DNA from: Aureimonas ureilytica
Lineage (GTDB): Bacteria > Pseudomonadota > Alphaproteobacteria > Rhizobiales > Rhizobiaceae
Length of the DNA: 64,000 nt
Reading direction: 5' to 3'
NCBI RefSeq assembly: GCF_001475935.1
Contig: NZ_LDQA01000015.1
Location: forward strand, 1 to 64,000
The position numbers and the translations under genes were made by a program. How positions within the stretch are numbered: position 1 is the first letter of the stretch; each line of letters opens with the position of its first letter. Shown here one piece after another: positions 15,564-25,674 of this stretch. The notes beneath the pieces were generated by a model that ran no database searches, was not told the DNA's origin, and saw only the letters and a list, made by a program, of their open reading frames with translations.

Positions 15564-16469
15564 ATGGAAAGCGACCGCGTGCTCGGCCTGTTCTGGGTCA
15601 TGCTCGCGGGGGCTGTCGCCATCTGGCTCTTCGTCATGGGCATTTCGGTCTATGCCACGCGCAGCGAAAGCCGGCCCTTGAGCGACAAGGCCGGCCAGCG
15701 CTTCATCCTGTGGGGCGGCGTCGCCTTTCCCGTCGTGGTGCTGACGGCGCTTCTCGTTTTCGGTCTGCGTCTCATGCCCGAGTTCCGCGCTCCGGCCGAT
15801 GGCCCGCGCATCGCCGTCTCGGGCGAGCGCTTCTGGTGGCGCGTTCATTACAACACGCCCGATACGCCGGGCGTCGCCAAGGCGCTGTCGGGCGAGGGCG
15901 TGCCCTCCGCCAACGAAATCTGGCTGCCGGTGAACCGGCGCTCCGAGCTGCTTCTGGGCTCGCCCGACGTCATCCACTCCTTCTGGGTGCCCAATATCGC
16001 GGGCAAGACGGACACGATCCCCGGCCGCATCAACCGGCTCGTGGTGGAGCCGACCAAGCTCGGCCTCTACAACGGCATCTGCGCCGAGTTCTGCGGCACG
16101 GCCCATGCACAGATGCTGTTTCGCGTGCGCGTCGTCAGCCAGGAGGAGTTCGACGCCAAAGTGGCAGCGGAGGCCGCGCCCACGAGTGTTCTCGACCACC
16201 CCGGCCGGATCGCCTTCGAGCGCAATGGCTGCGGCGCCTGCCACGCCGTGCGCGGCACGGACTCGGCCGGCCTCGTCGGCCCTGATCTCACGCATCTCGC
16301 CAGCCGCCAGACGCTCGGCGCGGGCATTCTGGACATGAACCCCGACAATATTATGCGCTTCGTCGCGCTCACCGAACACGAGAAGCCGGGCGTCGAGATG
16401 CCGTCCTTTTCCATGCTGCCGCGGGACGAACTCCGGCAGATCGCCGAATGGCTGGGGGCGCTGAAATGA
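15564..16469 (+). CDS. ctaC: caa3-type cytochrome c oxidase subunit II with fused cytochrome c
   Basis: The ATG at 15564 gives 301 residues, but the real precursor begins upstream because a lipobox signal is in frame (see 15255-15563). Two membrane helices (residues about 6-26 and 45-65) precede the periplasmic CuA domain. CuA residues are visible in DVIHSFWVPNIAGK and CAEFCGTAHAQM, with the aromatic electron-entry patch ERFWWRVHY. A cytochrome c domain follows with CGACH and the axial methionine in KPGVEMPSF. This architecture is characteristic of caa3 oxidases, which take electrons through their own tethered haem c. The stop overlaps the next start as ATGA. Confidence 0.94.
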   Translation: MESDRVLGLFWVMLAGAVAIWLFVMGISVYATRSESRPLSDKAGQRFILWGGVAFPVVVLTALLVFGLRLMPEFRAPADGPRIAVSGERFWWRVHYNTPDTPGVAKALSGEGVPSANEIWLPVNRRSELLLGSPDVIHSFWVPNIAGKTDTIPGRINRLVVEPTKLGLYNGICAEFCGTAHAQMLFRVRVVSQEEFDAKVAAEAAPTSVLDHPGRIAFERNGCGACHAVRGTDSAGLVGPDLTHLASRQTLGAGILDMNPDNIMRFVALTEHEKPGVEMPSFSMLPRDELRQIAEWLGALK

Positions 16470-19027
16470 GCATGGCGGCCGAACTCAATGCGATGCGCCG
16501 CCCCGAGGACCCGGACCAGGAGGACGAATCCGTCCGCAAGGCCCAGGCCGAACGCCTGATCGCCGTCTGGGACAGCCCCAAGGGCTGGCGCTACTGGTCC
16601 GACGTCAACAACACGACGGTCGGCGTCTGGTACACGGCGACGGCCTTCGCCTTCATGCTCTTTGCCGGCGTGCTCGGCCTGATGATCCGCGTGCAACTGG
16701 TCGCGCCCGACACCGACTTCCTGTCGGCGACCATGTACAATCAAGTCTATACGCTGCACGGCACGGTGATGATGTTCCTGTTCGCCGTGCCGATCTTCGA
16801 GGCGGTGGCGGTGATCCTCCTGCCGCAGATGCTCGGCGCGCGCGACCTGCCGTTCCCGCGCCTCTCAGCCTTCGGATACTGGTGCTTCCTGATCGGCGGC
16901 ATCTTCGTCTGCGGTTCGATCTTCTTCGGGCAGGCGCCCAATTCCGGCTGGTTCATGTATCCCCCGCTGACCACGCAGGCGCGCTTCACACCGGGCTACG
17001 GGGCGGATATCTGGCTGCTCGGCCTGTCCTTCATCGAGGTCGCGTCCATCGCGGCGGCCGTGGAGCTGATCGTCGGCGCGCTGAAGTGCCGCCCGCCCGG
17101 CATGAAGCTGAACCTCATGCCGCTCTACGCCTGGTATGTCCTCGTGGTTGCGGCGATGATCCTCTTCGCCTTTCCGCCGCTGATCGCGGGCGACGTCCTG
17201 TTCGAGATGGAGCGCCTGTTCGACTGGCCCTTCTTCGATCCGACGCGCGGCGGCGATCCGATGCTCTGGCAGCATCTCTTCTGGATCTTCGGTCACCCGG
17301 AGGTCTACATCATCTTCCTGCCGACCATCGCGCTCTTTGCGATGATCATCCCGACCTTCGCGCGCCGCCCTCTGATCGGCTATTCCTGGATCGTGCTCGC
17401 GGCGGTCGGCACCGGCTTCCTGAGCTTCGGCCTGTGGGTCCACCACATGTTCACGACAGGTCTTCCCGCGATGTCGCTCGGCTTCTTCTCGGCGGCGTCG
17501 GAAGCGGTCGCGATCCCGACTGGCGTGCAGATTTTCGTGTTTCTGGCGACATGCCTTGCCGGCCGCGTGATCTTCGCCGTCCCGATGCTCTTCGTGTCCG
17601 GCTCGCTCGGCATTTTCGTGCTGGGTGGTCTCACCGGCGTCATGGTGGCGATCGCGCCCTTCGACTGGCAGGTGCACGACACCTATTTCGTCGTGGCCCA
17701 TCTCCACTACGTCATCATCGGCGGCGTTCTGTTTCCGATCGTGGCGGGCCTCTACTATTATTGGCCGATCGTCTCCTCGCGCAAACTCTCGGACCGCTGG
17801 GGCAAGATCGCCTTCTGGCTGATGTTCGTCGGCTTCAATGTCGGCTTCTTCCCGATGCACTATTCGGGCATGATCGGGATGCCGCGCCGCGTCTACACCT
17901 ATCCGGCCGCGCTCGGGCTCGAACTGCCGAACCTCATCTCGACAATCGGCGCCTTCATCTTCGCGGCCGGCTTCCTGATCGTGGTGGCCGACATGCTGCG
18001 CCCCCGCAAGGATCCCTATGCGGACCGCAATGTCTGGAACGCCGGCACGCTGGAATGGTCGGGCGAGGTGCCGGACCAGCCCTGGGGCGTGCGCTCCGTG
18101 CCGATCATCCGCTCGCGCTACCCGCTCTGGGATCAGCCTGGCTTCGTGGACGATATCGACAAGGGCCGCTTCTATCTGCCCGATGCGCAGGAGGGAAAGC
18201 GCGAGACGCTGGTGACGAGCGTGCTCGACGCCGAGCCGATCCAGTGCCTGCGCGTGCCCGGCCCGTCCTTCGTGCCGATGGGCGCGGCGGTCTTCCTGGG
18301 CGCCTGCTTCATCGCCGCGACCTTCCACTACTGGACGCTGACCATCGCCTCGCTGGTGATCGCGATCTTCGTGATCATGTTCTGGCTCTGGAAGGCCACC
18401 GCCGTCATTCCCGAGAAGGACGAGAAATATGTCGGGCTCGGCCTGACCCTGCCGACCTACATGTCCGGCCCGCATTCGGTCTCCTGGTGGGCCATGTTCA
18501 TCACCATGATCGGCGATGCCACGGCCTTCCTCAGCCTCGTCTTCGGCTATTATTTCTTCTTCACGATCCACGAGAACTTCCCGCCGCCCGGCGACACCGG
18601 GCCGGGCCAGTTCTGGCCGAGCGTGTCGCTAGCGCTTTTCGCGCTCGGCTGGGGCGCGACGCTCCTGTCGCATCGCGTGTTGAAGCGTAGCAGTACGATG
18701 CTCGCTCGCGCTCTGATGGCGTTGGGGCTCGTGGCCTTCCTTGGCGCCGGCGCGGCCCTGCTCTGGGCACCGCATGTGACCGGGCTTCAGCCGACCGTCC
18801 ATGTCTATCCCGCCACCGTCTGGATTCTCTGCATCTGGACCGCGATCCATGCCGGCGTCGGCGCGCTGATGCTGGCTTACTGTCTGGCGCGCTCCTTCGC
18901 GGGCAAGCTGACGGGGCGCTACGATATCGATCTGTCGAATGTCGCGCTCTACACGCATTTTGCGGCGGCCACCGGCCTCGTGACGGTGCTCACCGTCGGC
19001 TGGTTCCCTCTCGTGGCGGGGAGCTGA
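16466..19027 (+). CDS. ctaD: Fused cytochrome c oxidase subunits I and III
   Basis: An 853-residue fusion. Residues about 40-560 are the haem-copper subunit I. His98 (TLHGT) and His414 are the likely haem a ligands. His277 in the GHPEVY motif, which includes the tyrosine cross-linked to it, and His326/His327 bind CuB. His412 binds haem a3, in HDTYFVVAHLHY. Residues about 630-853 contain subunit III helices (SVSWWAMFITMIGDATAFLSL onward). I+III fusions are known in caa3-type (SoxM/A-type) oxidases. It reduces O2 to water at the end of the respiratory chain and pumps protons. The ATG at 16466 overlaps the ctaC stop. Confidence 0.96.
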   Translation: MSMAAELNAMRRPEDPDQEDESVRKAQAERLIAVWDSPKGWRYWSDVNNTTVGVWYTATAFAFMLFAGVLGLMIRVQLVAPDTDFLSATMYNQVYTLHGTVMMFLFAVPIFEAVAVILLPQMLGARDLPFPRLSAFGYWCFLIGGIFVCGSIFFGQAPNSGWFMYPPLTTQARFTPGYGADIWLLGLSFIEVASIAAAVELIVGALKCRPPGMKLNLMPLYAWYVLVVAAMILFAFPPLIAGDVLFEMERLFDWPFFDPTRGGDPMLWQHLFWIFGHPEVYIIFLPTIALFAMIIPTFARRPLIGYSWIVLAAVGTGFLSFGLWVHHMFTTGLPAMSLGFFSAASEAVAIPTGVQIFVFLATCLAGRVIFAVPMLFVSGSLGIFVLGGLTGVMVAIAPFDWQVHDTYFVVAHLHYVIIGGVLFPIVAGLYYYWPIVSSRKLSDRWGKIAFWLMFVGFNVGFFPMHYSGMIGMPRRVYTYPAALGLELPNLISTIGAFIFAAGFLIVVADMLRPRKDPYADRNVWNAGTLEWSGEVPDQPWGVRSVPIIRSRYPLWDQPGFVDDIDKGRFYLPDAQEGKRETLVTSVLDAEPIQCLRVPGPSFVPMGAAVFLGACFIAATFHYWTLTIASLVIAIFVIMFWLWKATAVIPEKDEKYVGLGLTLPTYMSGPHSVSWWAMFITMIGDATAFLSLVFGYYFFFTIHENFPPPGDTGPGQFWPSVSLALFALGWGATLLSHRVLKRSSTMLARALMALGLVAFLGAGAALLWAPHVTGLQPTVHVYPATVWILCIWTAIHAGVGALMLAYCLARSFAGKLTGRYDIDLSNVALYTHFAAATGLVTVLTVGWFPLVAGS

Positions 19028-19031
19028 TCCC

Positions 19032-19412
19032 ATGCTCGGTCTGCGGCGCGGCACGCGCGACAGTCTCATCACCATGATCGCGACGCCCACCGTCTGGGCG
19101 CTGCATTTCCTCCTGTCCTATGTCTGGGTGGCGAGCGCCTGCGCGCCCAACGAGGACGTGTTCAAGTCCATCACCCCGGCGCGGATCGGGGTGGCCATCG
19201 CCACCGTTCTGGCGCTGGCCTTCTGCTTCTTTGCCGGCTTGCGCGCGTGGCGCGAATGGCGCGCGGAAGGCGGCGAGCCGCCGCATGATCAGCCCACGAA
19301 GGCCGACCGCGAGCGGCAGATGGAGATCGCCTCCGTGCTTCTGTCGGGCCTGTCCTTCCTTGCCATCATCTTCACGGCGCTGCCCGTGCTTCTCGTCGCG
19401 GATTGCCGATGA
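19032..19412 (+). CDS. Small membrane protein of the caa3 oxidase operon
   Basis: A 126-residue protein with three hydrophobic helices (about 12-38, 51-73 and 97-124) and a charged linker (RAWREWRAEGGEPPHDQP). Its position between the I+III fusion and the CtaG factor, with a four-base spacer and an ATGA overlap, suggests an accessory oxidase subunit or assembly helper. The Ser/His/Trp-rich first helix (VWALHFLLSYVWVASACA) is reminiscent of small proteins in other caa3 operons. No firm family assignment is possible from sequence alone. Confidence 0.75.
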   Translation: MLGLRRGTRDSLITMIATPTVWALHFLLSYVWVASACAPNEDVFKSITPARIGVAIATVLALAFCFFAGLRAWREWRAEGGEPPHDQPTKADRERQMEIASVLLSGLSFLAIIFTALPVLLVADCR

Positions 19413-20059
19413 GCTCCCCCGCGCTCCGGCGGCATGGGCCGCTTGGTCTCGCCCTCCTGCTTCTCGCCATGCTCTGGGTCGGCCCCCTGCCGGCGCGGGC
19501 CGAAACCTCGTTTGCCGCGCATATGGTGCTTCATATGGGCGTCGTGGCGCTGGCCGCGCCGCTTCTGGCCTTCTCGCTCGGGCGATCCGGCCTTTTGCCG
19601 GCGAGCGGCGGCACCGGGCGCTTCGTCCTGCCCGCCGCGCTTCTCGAATTCCTGCTCATCTGGGGTTGGCACGCCCCGGCGCTGCATGACGCCGCGCGCC
19701 AGCATATCGGCCTCTTCGCTCTGGAACAGGGCTCGTTTCTCCTCGCCGGCCTGTTTCTCTGGACGACGGCGCTCGGGAGTCTCGGCAGCCCGCAGACCGG
19801 CGCGCGGGCGGCCGGGGCGGCGGGCCTGCTTCTCACCTCCATGCATATGACGCTGCTCGGCGCGCTTCTGCTTCTGGCGCCGCGCCCGCTCTATCGCTGC
19901 GGCACGCTCTGCTCGCCGCTGGCGACGCTCACCCCGCTGGAGGACCAACAACTCGGCGGTACCTTGATGCTGCTCGTCGGCGGCGCGGCCTATCTCGCGG
20001 GCGGGATCGCTCTGCTTGCCGGCGTCCTGAGAATACCAAAGGTCGAGGCGCGCCCATGA
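19409..20059 (+). CDS. ctaG: Cytochrome c oxidase assembly factor, caa3_CtaG family
   Basis: A 216-residue polytopic membrane protein of the caa3_CtaG type (PF09678-like), unrelated to the Cox11 copper chaperone that shares the name. The signature is the membrane histidines: AAHMVLHMGVVALAAPLL, LIWGWHAPALHDAAR and SMHMTLLGALL, which may bind copper or haem during oxidase maturation. An N-terminal hydrophobic segment (GLALLLLAMLWVGPLPARA) may be a signal peptide. The ATG at 19409 overlaps the preceding stop, and its stop overlaps the next start. Confidence 0.9.
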   Translation: MSSPALRRHGPLGLALLLLAMLWVGPLPARAETSFAAHMVLHMGVVALAAPLLAFSLGRSGLLPASGGTGRFVLPAALLEFLLIWGWHAPALHDAARQHIGLFALEQGSFLLAGLFLWTTALGSLGSPQTGARAAGAAGLLLTSMHMTLLGALLLLAPRPLYRCGTLCSPLATLTPLEDQQLGGTLMLLVGGAAYLAGGIALLAGVLRIPKVEARP

Positions 20060-21345
20060 AGCGGACCATCAAGATCACCTGGACCCGCCTTGCGCTTCTG
20101 CCGGTTCTGGGCGTTGCCGGCGCGCTTCTCGTCGGTGGCTCCGGCCTCGTGTCGATCGCCGCCTCGTCGGGCCATTTCGCGCCGGTCGAATGGTTCCTCC
20201 ACTGGACCTTCAACCGCGCCGTCTCGACCCAGTCTCTCCCGATCAAGGTGCCGGACGGCGTCGATCTGAAGGACCCCGTGCTGATCCAGCGCGCGGCCGG
20301 CCATTTCGCCAGCGGCTGCGCGCCCTGCCACGGCGGGCCGGCGGAGCTTCAGTCGCCGCTCACCTCCTACATGGTGCCGCCGCCGCCCCGGCTCGAAGCG
20401 CGCATCGGCGAGTGGAAGGATCGCGAGCTTTACTGGCTTGGCCTCCATGGCATCAAATATTCCGGCATGCCCTCCTGGACCACACAGACGAGGCCGGACG
20501 AAATCTGGTCGCTCGTCGCCTTCCTGCGCGCTCTGCCCGACATGACGCCCGAAAGCTATGCCGATCTGGCGCTCGGCGGCGCGGGCGGCGGCATGGGCGG
20601 CGCGCCCGTACCGGCGGCGTTGAAGCCGGCGCTGGCGGGCCTTGGGCAGAAAAGCGTGCCGGCGCTCGCCGACTGCGCGCGCTGCCATGGCTATGACGGG
20701 CGTGGCCGCGGCGCGGCGGGCTCCTTCCCTAATATCGCTGGCCAGCCGGAAGCCTATCTCGCCGAGACGCTGATCGCCTATGCCAATGGCACGCGCGAAA
20801 GCGGCATCATGACGCCCGCCGCCGGCATCCACGATCAGGCGGTCTTGCGCGAACTCGCCGCCTGGTATGCCAGCCAGGACCCCGGCCCGGCGGCCGGCGG
20901 AGACATTCCGCCGCCCTCGGGCGTCACGATCGGATACGAGGGCGCGGCACGCCTCCCGCGCGGCAGCGTCGGCACGAATGCGCCGGCGACGGAGCCCGCC
21001 GCCACCGGCTCGGCCGCCGATGTGGATCATGCCGCCGCGCACGGCCCGCCCTACAGCCCCTCGGGCCTTCTGGACCTCGGCCGGCGCATCGCGGAGGAGG
21101 GCCTGCCCGAGCGCAAACTCGCCGCCTGCGACACCTGCCACGGCGCGGCGGGGCGCGAGAAGAACCCGCATTATCCGCGCCTCGCTGGCCAGCCGGAATG
21201 GTTCATCGCCACGCAACTCCAGCTCTGGAAGGACGAGCACCGGGGCGGCACGCCGTTCAACCATGTGATGATACCGATCGCCACCAACATGACCGAAGAA
21301 CAGATCGACGCGCTGGCGCTCTGGTATGCGCGCGCCGCGCCTTGA
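20056..21345 (+). CDS. Membrane-anchored three-haem cytochrome c
   Basis: A 429-residue protein with an N-terminal anchor (residues about 12-36) and three CxxCH haem c sites: Cys88-Cys91, Cys207-Cys210 and Cys358-Cys361. The first domain resembles class I cytochromes, with GMPSW as likely axial methionine. The second and third share the CHG...PNIAGQPE / PRLAGQPE pattern of cytochrome c4-like duplicated domains. It is the last gene of the caa3 operon, coupled by ATGA. It probably feeds electrons from the bc1 complex or an alternative donor to the oxidase, which is inference from context. Confidence 0.93.
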   Translation: MKRTIKITWTRLALLPVLGVAGALLVGGSGLVSIAASSGHFAPVEWFLHWTFNRAVSTQSLPIKVPDGVDLKDPVLIQRAAGHFASGCAPCHGGPAELQSPLTSYMVPPPPRLEARIGEWKDRELYWLGLHGIKYSGMPSWTTQTRPDEIWSLVAFLRALPDMTPESYADLALGGAGGGMGGAPVPAALKPALAGLGQKSVPALADCARCHGYDGRGRGAAGSFPNIAGQPEAYLAETLIAYANGTRESGIMTPAAGIHDQAVLRELAAWYASQDPGPAAGGDIPPPSGVTIGYEGAARLPRGSVGTNAPATEPAATGSAADVDHAAAHGPPYSPSGLLDLGRRIAEEGLPERKLAACDTCHGAAGREKNPHYPRLAGQPEWFIATQLQLWKDEHRGGTPFNHVMIPIATNMTEEQIDALALWYARAAP

Positions 21346-21640
21346 AGGCGGGTTTGGTCGGGAAGAGCGGTCCCGGCGCCTCCGCTCGACGGCCCAACAC
21401 CCCGCGCCGAACCGCCAGGCAGCGGCGGAGCGCCGGTCTGTCGCTCCGTTTCATGCGGGCTGCGGTGGCGTCGGCGTGGGCCGGCGTCCGACCCATCCAT
21501 CGGGATGCCCGCCTCGAAGTGGCCGTGCTGCTCGCCGGATCCTTCAAGGGGGGCAGCCCTTCCCAGCGCGACATCGGGGCGCTAAGCCGGCCTTTCGAAC
21601 GAGCTGGCGAGCACGTGCCGGCTTTGTGGGGAAAGCCGAC
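21346..21640 (+). other. Gap between caa3 operon and serine dehydratase
   Basis: The dehydratase frame is open through much of this stretch, but the translated part (many Arg, Ala and Pro, no family similarity) looks like read-through of non-coding sequence. No clear terminator or regulatory palindrome was seen. Confidence 0.4.
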
Positions 21641-22564
21641 ATGCCGCTTCATATCGAGACGCCTCTTATCGCTTCCTCGCCTTTGTCGAGGAAGGGGCTC
21701 GACGTCCTGTTGAAGCTCGAAGCTCTCCAGCCGCCCGGCTCCTTCAAGATCCGGGGCATCGGCCACGCCTGCGAGCGCCATGCGCAAGCCGGCAAGCGGC
21801 GTTTCGTCTCCTCCTCCGGCGGCAATGCCGGGCTCGCCGTGGCCTATGCCGGCCGCCGGCTCGGCCTGCCCGTGACGGTCGTCGTGCCGGAAACCACGAG
21901 CGCCCGCGCCCGTGCCCTGATCGAGGCCGAGGGTGCGGAATTGCGCGTCCACGGCGCGGCGTGGCACGAGGCCAACGCGCTGGCGCTGTCGCTCGTGGAC
22001 GAGGCGACGGCCTTTCTTCATCCCTTCGACGATCTGCTTCTCTGGGAGGGCCATGCGAGCCTGATCGACGAGGCGATCGGCCAAGGCGCGCGCTTCGACG
22101 CGGTGGTGCTCTCGGTCGGCGGGGGCGGGCTTCTCGCCGGCGTGGTGGAAGGGCTGAAGCGCAATGGATTGAGCACGCCGGTCTTCGCGGTGGAAACGCA
22201 CGGCGCGGCCTCGCTGGCGCGCTCGGTAGAGGCCGGGCATCGGGTGGAACTTTCGGAGATCGCGACCGTCGCGACCTCGCTCGCCGCCCGACAGGTCTGC
22301 GAGCAGGCGTTCGAGATGACCAAGCGCCACGACATCCGCCCCGTTCTCGTGAGCGACCGCGCGGCGCTGGCGGCCTGCGAGCGCTTTCTGGAGGATCACC
22401 GCATTCTGGTCGAACCCGCCTGCGGCGCGGCGCTGGCCGTTTTGGACGAGGGCGCGGCCGACCTTTCGGGCCTCCGTTCGGTTCTGGTCGTCGTCTGTGG
22501 CGGAGCGGTTGCGACGATCGACACGATCCGCGCCGCCCAAGCCGCGCTCGCGAATGCGGCCTGA
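21641..22564 (+). CDS. L-serine/L-threonine ammonia-lyase, SDS-like (PLP fold type II)
   Basis: A 307-residue PLP enzyme. Lys36 in SFKIRG is the Schiff-base lysine. SSGGNAGLA binds the substrate carboxylate, and SVGGGGLLAG holds the cofactor phosphate. The N-terminus (PLHIETPLIASSPLS, then LLKLEALQPPGSFKIRGIGH) and the short length without an ACT domain resemble the eukaryote-type serine dehydratase (SDS/CHA1) more than bacterial IlvA. The terminal strand VVVCGG is also SDS-like. The expected reaction is serine to pyruvate plus ammonia. The ATG at 21641 follows GGGGAAAG and starts exactly at the conserved region. Confidence 0.88.
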   Translation: MPLHIETPLIASSPLSRKGLDVLLKLEALQPPGSFKIRGIGHACERHAQAGKRRFVSSSGGNAGLAVAYAGRRLGLPVTVVVPETTSARARALIEAEGAELRVHGAAWHEANALALSLVDEATAFLHPFDDLLLWEGHASLIDEAIGQGARFDAVVLSVGGGGLLAGVVEGLKRNGLSTPVFAVETHGAASLARSVEAGHRVELSEIATVATSLAARQVCEQAFEMTKRHDIRPVLVSDRAALAACERFLEDHRILVEPACGAALAVLDEGAADLSGLRSVLVVVCGGAVATIDTIRAAQAALANAA

Positions 22565-22658
22565 CGCGTTTCTACGGGATGCATGGTTTTCGCCTCGGCC
22601 CCTCTCGCCTCGCAGGCGTCGGCCGCGCATCATCCCGAGCTGATTCGGGGGAGCGGGC

Positions 22659-23537
22659 ATGAGCATCTTGTTTCTGGGCATCGACGCGGGCGGTACGGCC
22701 TGCCGCGCCCGGCTGATCGACGAGAGCGGCGCGCTGTTCGGGGAAGGCGCGGCGGGGCCGGCCTCGGCGCGGCTGGGCGTCGAGGCGGTGTTCGACGCCA
22801 TCATGTCGGCCGCGCGCGAGGCATGGCGGGCCGCAGACCTTGGCCCCTTCGCCTTCGGCCGGGTGCGCGCGGCGGCCGGCATTGCCGGCTTTCGTCGCGA
22901 GGGCGTGGCGGAGGATTTCGCCCTGCGGCCTCATCCGTTCGAAAGCCTGACTCTCACCGATGACGGCACGATCGCGTGTCTGGGTGCCCATGGCGGGGCG
23001 GATGGCGGGGTGGTGATCGCCGGCACGGGCTCGATCGCCTATGCGCTGCGGGGCGGGGAGACGCTGCGCTTTGGCGGCTACGGCTTTCCGGCGTCCGACG
23101 AGGGCTCGGGGGCGCGTCTCGGCCTCTCCGCCATGGAAGCGGCCTTTCAGGCGCTCGACGGCCGGCTTCAGCCGACGCCGCTGACCGAAGCGCTGCTGGA
23201 TCGCTCCGGCGCGCGCGCTCCGGCCATGACGCATTGGTGCGACGGCGCGACGCCGACCGACTATGCCGCATTGGCTCCGCTCGTGACGCTCCATGCCGAG
23301 CGCGGCGACAAGGTGGCCCAGCTTCTGATGGAGAGCGCGGGCGACGCTTTGGCCGCGCTCGCCGCGACGCTGGAGGCCGCCGGCTGCCCGCGCATCGCGC
23401 TGATCGGCGGCCTGTCCACCGCGATCCAGCCCTATCTCCCCCAAGCGCTGGCCCGCCGGCTTGCCGAGCCGATGGGCGATGCCCTGGACGGCGCGCTGGC
23501 GCTGGCCGGGCTGCCGCTGGCGGGGGCGTCAGCATAA
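22659..23537 (+). CDS. BadF/BadG/BcrA/BcrD-type ATPase, possible N-acetylglucosamine kinase
   Basis: A 292-residue member of the ASKHA (sugar kinase/Hsp70/actin) fold. The phosphate-1 loop FLGIDAGGTACRARL is at residues 5-19 and the phosphate-2 segment VVIAGTGSIAYAL near 122. The adenosine motif ALIGGLSTAI is near 250. The GYGFPASDEGSGARLG block resembles glucosamine/N-acetylglucosamine kinases of this family, so phosphorylation of an amino sugar is plausible. No transporter or NAG catabolic gene is adjacent, leaving the substrate open. Confidence 0.85.
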   Translation: MSILFLGIDAGGTACRARLIDESGALFGEGAAGPASARLGVEAVFDAIMSAAREAWRAADLGPFAFGRVRAAAGIAGFRREGVAEDFALRPHPFESLTLTDDGTIACLGAHGGADGGVVIAGTGSIAYALRGGETLRFGGYGFPASDEGSGARLGLSAMEAAFQALDGRLQPTPLTEALLDRSGARAPAMTHWCDGATPTDYAALAPLVTLHAERGDKVAQLLMESAGDALAALAATLEAAGCPRIALIGGLSTAIQPYLPQALARRLAEPMGDALDGALALAGLPLAGASA

Positions 23538-23862
23538 GGGCGTCAGGCGAAGCCTTTGGGCCGAACGTGGACAACACGTTTCCGTCCCTCCCGGTGGAGC
23601 GGAGCGCGTGGATGCGACGGGGCATGGGCAAGTCTTCGTGGGACGCGACCCACGCACCGTTCGACCATCTGGCTCGCAGAATGTTGTTGCGCTTTGCCGG
23701 CTTATCATCTGCTGATTTGCGTCCAGCGGACGCCGCCATGTCGGATAGACGCCCGTCCTTGTCGCTCGCATGGTGGCGCGACCCGCCTCGTATCGTGTAA
23801 CGACAGCGCGAGGGAAATAGCCGTGTCGCACCGGCGCGGCCTTGCATGAGGAAGCGAAGACG
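23538..23862. other. 325-bp non-coding stretch before frmA
   Basis: No credible gene is seen here; the short frames across it are rich in Arg and Ser without family resemblance. A small dyad, GCGTCC-AGC-GGACGC, lies at 23719-23733. The frmA promoter probably lies in the last 120 bases. No FrmR-like operator was recognised. Confidence 0.5.
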
Positions 23863-24975
<1,113 letters not shown>

Positions 24976-25023
24976 GATCGCTTTTGTCGATGCGGTCGGG
25001 CCTGTCCCGATCCTAGGGTCGAG

Positions 25024-25050
25024 CCCTGCCGCGTCCGCGCGGCGGGGTTT
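25024..25050 (+). terminator. Intrinsic terminator after frmA
   Basis: A 10-bp GC-rich stem with one G-T pair (25024-25033 with 25038-25047), a TCCG loop and a short TTT tail. It is modest in strength because the T-run is short. Confidence 0.55.
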
Positions 25051-25176
25051 GTGCGTTGGCGCCGAGCTTGCCAGGGCGGGGGCTCGGCCCTTAGCATGAC
25101 AGGGATCGGCGCCTTGCGACGTCCATGATTCTCTTGTCGGCCGTCCGGCCGACGAATGTCCAGACAGGTGCCGGGA

Positions 25177-25647
25177 ATGACGGATGAGGAATGGCGCTGG
25201 CGGCGGTTCGATGAACTGACGGTTCGCGAACTCCACGACCTTCTGAAGCTGCGCTGCGATGTCTTCGTGGTGGAGCAGGCCTGCGCCTTCGCCGAAATCG
25301 ACGGGCAGGACCCGGCGGCCTTCCATCTCCTGCGGCGGGAGGCGGGCTTCTTGGCCGGATGCCTGCGCGTCTTTGCGCCGGAACGGCTTGGCGAGCCGGC
25401 GCGCATCGGGCGCATCGCGACCTCGCCGGCGCATCGCGGCACCGGGCTCGGCCATCGCATGATGGGCGAGGCGCTCGATTTTTGTGCCGAGAATTTTGCC
25501 GGAGCCGACATCGTTCTGTCGGCGCAAAGCCATCTTCAACTCTTTTATGGCAAGCACGGCTTCCAGCCCGTGTCGGAGACTTATCTCGAAGACGACATTC
25601 CCCATGTCGATATGCGACGCCACGCGGGCGCCGCGTTTCATCCCTGA
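25177..25647 (+). CDS. GNAT family N-acetyltransferase (ElaA-like)
   Basis: A 156-residue acetyltransferase of the ElaA type. The N-terminal EWRWRRFDELTVRELHDLLKLRCDVFVVEQ block is characteristic, followed by the acetyl-CoA segment RIGRIATSPAHRGTGLGHRMM with the R/Q-x-x-G-x-G loop, and a C-terminal FYGKHGFQPVSETYLEDDIPH. The substrate is unknown. An alternative ATG at 25156 would add seven residues; the ATG at 25177 has AGGTG eight bases upstream and gives the usual ElaA length. It sits between the two formaldehyde pathway genes, with 27 bases to fghA. Confidence 0.87.
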   Translation: MTDEEWRWRRFDELTVRELHDLLKLRCDVFVVEQACAFAEIDGQDPAAFHLLRREAGFLAGCLRVFAPERLGEPARIGRIATSPAHRGTGLGHRMMGEALDFCAENFAGADIVLSAQSHLQLFYGKHGFQPVSETYLEDDIPHVDMRRHAGAAFHP

Positions 25648-25674
25648 TCGCTTCTCGCGCAAGGACCTTTGACC

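Noticed and set aside
16865-18571. Long antisense open frame across the oxidase I+III gene
   Set aside because: Composition is His/Asp/Arg/Glu-rich as expected for the complement of a GC-rich membrane protein gene. It has no family motif and is a shadow.
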